Assembly (NCBI GenBank): GCA_040007035.1
Contig: JBDTVU010000011.1
Location: 1-46,170, forward strand
Length of the DNA stretch: 46,170 bases
Direction: 5' to 3'
From: CAIWHR01 sp040007035
Lineage (GTDB): Bacteria; Pseudomonadota; Gammaproteobacteria; Burkholderiales; Casimicrobiaceae
Both the position numbers and the translations under genes were made by a program. How positions within the stretch are numbered: the stretch's first letter is position 1; every line of letters starts with the position of its first letter. The notes below the pieces were generated by a model. The model was not told the origin of the DNA, did not search any database, and saw nothing but the letters and a program-made list of their open reading frames with translations. This document shows positions 43,634 through 46,170 of this stretch, in pieces.

Positions 43634-44878
43634 TCACGCGCCGGCCGGGCTGCGGGAAGCAAAGAAGACATCCAGTGTCGGGAACTGAGCTTCCGCGCGC
43701 AGGCAGTCCCGGAGATAGATCGCGAAACCGGGATCGCCGGTCCACAATGAGTACCGCATTTGCCCGTAGCGCAGCGCATCCTCCTGTGTCTGGGCAATGC
43801 CGTGCATGGCGAAGGACCGCGCGCGTTCCAGCCACAGGGAATCACGTGTTCGCTGGTACAGCTTCAGAAACGCATATCCGTTGCCGCCGGTGCCGTGACA
43901 CAGATTGGAACCCTTGGTCAGCGGTCCGGCCGACCAGATGGTCTCTCCCGCGGCAATCAGCAAGTCGTCGAGCGCCGTGCTCGGCAGACCCGCAAGGCAG
44001 ATGACGAAGCCGGGTGCGCCGTGGCAGAACTGGAGGAGCTTCTTGCCGGCATCGCTGGTGCGGTCGAGTTCAAAGCGCCAGTTGGCCTGTGCGCCGAGTC
44101 GATCGGCGGTGCGCTGCACCGTGTTGACGATGCACTGCTCCCACGCGCTCCATCGTTCACCCTTCAGAAGATGACGACCGCGGATCAGCGGCAAGGCCGT
44201 GGCAACGAAGCCGTGCACGGCGTCGAGATAGGTCGACCGCCGGCCATACAGGTCTTGCGTCCAGAAGGAGCACAGGTGTCGAGGCGACCACTCGAGCTGG
44301 GCCCAGAGCTTGTCGGCGGTCAACCGGAACAGTTCCGACCATCGCTGTCCCCCGGTTCGTTCGTGCAGGAACAACGCGGCAAGCAAGGTCCCGGGGGAGC
44401 CCCACATCAGCTCGCGCGTTGGGTGTTCGATATTGCCGGCGATCAGCGCATCGAGAGCACCTTCGAGTTCCCCGGTGTGCGCCGCGCCAAAGGCCATCAT
44501 CCGAATGGGCGTGTCGCCCATCATGAAAGAGGCACGCTCTCGCACCGCGGACTCGCCGAGCCACGCACGGTTGCGCGCCAGCAGCCGATCGAGTTCGGGA
44601 ACATAGCTTCGCGACAGCGTGGCCGCTCCGACGTCCTGAAGGTAGTGCAGCGCCCAGAACACGCCGCAGGCGCCGTGGTACAAGGGCGTCTCGATGCGCC
44701 CGGGTTCGTCCCCGTCCCCCCGGTCAAGGGGATGCGTTGGCCAGTACGCATCTTCGGTGAAGCGCGATTCAGTGTCCGAGACAATGCGCTCGATGGCCGC
44801 CCGAACCTCACCCTCGTTCCATGGGAGGTGGCGGAGCATTTCGTGTCTTGAGGGGTCGTAGAGCATGGCTTCGTTCAT
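43634..44878 (-). CDS. LanC-like (LANCL-type) zinc protein
   Basis: The 414-residue protein has the double alpha-barrel pattern of lanthionine synthetase C. Zinc ligands are Cys285 in QFCHGAPGF and Cys327-His328 in NLCHGTGGNGYAFLKLY; His222 in YLDAVHGFVATALP fits the catalytic histidine, and WTGDPGFAIYL is the last barrel motif. The CHGAPG and CHG-NGYAFL form is closer to eukaryotic LANCL proteins than to NisC. No lantibiotic dehydratase, precursor peptide, protease or exporter is nearby. LANCL relatives join glutathione to dehydroamino acids in damaged proteins, a plausible role here. Confidence 0.86.
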   Translation of the reverse strand: MNEAMLYDPSRHEMLRHLPWNEGEVRAAIERIVSDTESRFTEDAYWPTHPLDRGDGDEPGRIETPLYHGACGVFWALHYLQDVGAATLSRSYVPELDRLLARNRAWLGESAVRERASFMMGDTPIRMMAFGAAHTGELEGALDALIAGNIEHPTRELMWGSPGTLLAALFLHERTGGQRWSELFRLTADKLWAQLEWSPRHLCSFWTQDLYGRRSTYLDAVHGFVATALPLIRGRHLLKGERWSAWEQCIVNTVQRTADRLGAQANWRFELDRTSDAGKKLLQFCHGAPGFVICLAGLPSTALDDLLIAAGETIWSAGPLTKGSNLCHGTGGNGYAFLKLYQRTRDSLWLERARSFAMHGIAQTQEDALRYGQMRYSLWTGDPGFAIYLRDCLRAEAQFPTLDVFFASRSPAGA

Positions 44879-45012
44879 CGGCAGCGACCTGCGGCCCTCG
44901 TCGGTATCCGACGGTTCGCCATCTGCGTCATGGCCCCCCGCGAGCCGCGCCTTGGTGGCACACGCACTTCAAGGGCGCTGTTTCGAGAGTGCTCGATCCG
45001 CCAATGGCGGCA

Positions 45013-46008
45013 CTACTCGATCTCCCGGTCGACTCGCAGGAGGATCGACTGCGGAACCTTGATGCCGAACTCGCGCGCGACCTTCAGGTTTACGACAAGC
45101 TCGATCTTGGTTGCCTGCCGTACCGGCAAGTCCGCGGGCCTCGCCCCCTTGAGAATGCGATCGACGAATTCGGCTGCCTCGTACCAGGTCGCGCTATCGC
45201 TGATGCGGTACGAGGCCAGACTTCCAAAAGCGGGGTGGCCAATCACGGGCAGGCGCAATCGGACGACGCCCTCACGTATCGTTTCTCTCAGGGTCCATGT
45301 CCGGCCCCCGCTGCCAACGAGCAAGCCGCCGGGTCGCTGTTTCTCGAATTGCATGAAGGCCCGCTTCACATCGTCGACCTCCTGCACGTGGATGATCGTG
45401 AGGCTCAGGTGCTTCGCCTCCGCTGCCGATTGCGCGTACCGCACGTAGCTCTCGCGGTTCGACCACAGGGGATCGATGAGCATGGCGATGCTGGTGGCCG
45501 TCGGCACCGCCTCGACCAGGAGCTCGACTTGCTTGGCGGTCAATGCATCACCCTGCCCTGACATCCCGGTCACATTGGTACCGGGGCGCGCGAGGCTTTT
45601 CACCAGACCGGCCGCCACCGGATCGATCGAGTTGAGGAGGACTATCGGGATGTCCGTGGTCTTCGCCGCCAACGCACGTCCATTGGTCTCGAACGCAATG
45701 AAGATATCCGGCTTCAGGGCAACCAGCTCCTCCGCAAGCGCCGGAAAGCGCTGGGGATCTCCACCCGAAACACGGATCTCGAAAATGAAGTCTTCCCCCA
45801 GCCGGTACCCGCGGTCACGCATCCCGTCGATGAACGGCTTCAGCGTCTCCACCGCTTCCGTCTCCGACCGGCTGATGGACAGCAACCCGATCCTGGCCGG
45901 TTTGCGCTTTGGCTGGGCATGCACGATCCCGCCACCGACAAGCGCTGCCAGCGCAGCGAGAAACTGCCGGCGCCGGACTCGACTCGTGCATCGGACAATC
46001 GGATTCAT
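45013..46008 (-). CDS. ABC transporter substrate-binding protein
   Basis: The 331-residue periplasmic protein starts with RRRQFLAALAALVGGGIVHA, a signal with a possible twin-arginine motif. The mature part (ARIGLLSISRSETEAVETLK, LVALKPDIFIAFETNGRALA, PIVLLNSIDPVAAGLVKSLA, RPGTNVTGMSG) matches the PF04392-type family. The partner permease and ATPase genes are not nearby, which is common for this family in betaproteobacteria. The ligand is unknown. Confidence 0.9.
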   Translation of the reverse strand: MNPIVRCTSRVRRRQFLAALAALVGGGIVHAQPKRKPARIGLLSISRSETEAVETLKPFIDGMRDRGYRLGEDFIFEIRVSGGDPQRFPALAEELVALKPDIFIAFETNGRALAAKTTDIPIVLLNSIDPVAAGLVKSLARPGTNVTGMSGQGDALTAKQVELLVEAVPTATSIAMLIDPLWSNRESYVRYAQSAAEAKHLSLTIIHVQEVDDVKRAFMQFEKQRPGGLLVGSGGRTWTLRETIREGVVRLRLPVIGHPAFGSLASYRISDSATWYEAAEFVDRILKGARPADLPVRQATKIELVVNLKVAREFGIKVPQSILLRVDREIE

Positions 46009-46092
46009 CGTCTCTCTACCCGTCGACGCCACCCATGCTGCCACCGTGATGCCCGACGATCAAGTTGCGTGCAGCCCGCATTGACCGCCGGG

Positions 46093-46170
46093 TCAGCCAC
46101 CTGCCGGCCCGACCTGCTTGAACAGGCTGATGTTCGTCGGCTGATAGCCGAGCTTGGCATAGAGCGCGCG
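46093..46170 (-). CDS. C-terminal fragment of a GNAT-like acetyltransferase
   Basis: The right edge holds the last 25 codons of a minus-strand gene ending ALYAKLGYQPTNISLFKQVG and then PAGG. The ALYxKLGY pattern is the usual end of GNAT acetyltransferases. The rest is outside the window. Confidence 0.6.
   Translation of the reverse strand, partial: RALYAKLGYQPTNISLFKQVGPAGG

Noticed and set aside
43501..45012. Lanthipeptide biosynthesis operon around the LanC-like gene
   Set aside because: No dehydratase, precursor peptide, leader protease or exporter is visible on either side.

Overview
The window is GC-rich bacterial chromosome with no rRNA, tRNA, CRISPR array or transposase that I can see. 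Gene content and order point to a betaproteobacterium of the Burkholderiales/Rhodocyclales type: gshB followed by an incomplete PTS (EIIA-Man, HPr, EI), metX joined to metW, gatCAB divergent from mreBCD-mrdA-rodA, xth divergent from pyrE, and an ice-binding protein with an IPTL-type C-terminal sorting tail. The species cannot be fixed from the sequence alone.

Layout. 1-437: edge of a minus-strand gene (possibly Fic family) with a strong promoter and an inverted-repeat operator. 438-4938: Spy-like periplasmic protein, small membrane protein, gshB and the PTS phosphorelay genes. 5051-7895: compact extracytoplasmic module of TlpA-type thioredoxin, DUF4266 lipoprotein, DUF3570 outer-membrane-type protein and ApbE flavin transferase. 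7947-9101: secreted mosaic cytochrome c protein. 9270-11274: promoter, SAM-II riboswitch, intrinsic terminator and a single reading frame that fuses MetX to MetW. 11546-23015: ampG, a methyltransferase, two ABC-F ATPases (YheS-like, EttA), xth, pyrE, a DUF4124 protein and gatCAB. 23278-29022: rod-shape operon. 29194-30811: ice-binding protein divergent from a cold-shock gene with a long leader and a clear terminator. 30853-46170: a run of minus-strand, mostly single-gene units (KAS III-like enzyme, RlmJ, hemerythrin, YajD, GNATs, carbonic anhydrase, LysE exporter, LanC-like protein, ABC solute-binding protein).

Functional links. MreBCD, PBP2 and RodA form the elongation machinery and AmpG recycles muropeptides. 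GshB, the TlpA protein and ApbE deal with thiol and flavin redox chemistry. The riboswitch would switch off methionine synthesis when S-adenosylmethionine is plentiful.

Most interesting points: the MetX-MetW fusion under a SAM-II riboswitch placed before a terminator; the TlpA/DUF4266/DUF3570/ApbE module with its invariant-looking Cys-terminal lipoprotein; the probable cold-adaptation pair; an orphan LanC-like enzyme; the mosaic cytochrome; and the operator with repeated half-sites at the left edge. All identifications are from reading the sequence; no database search was run.
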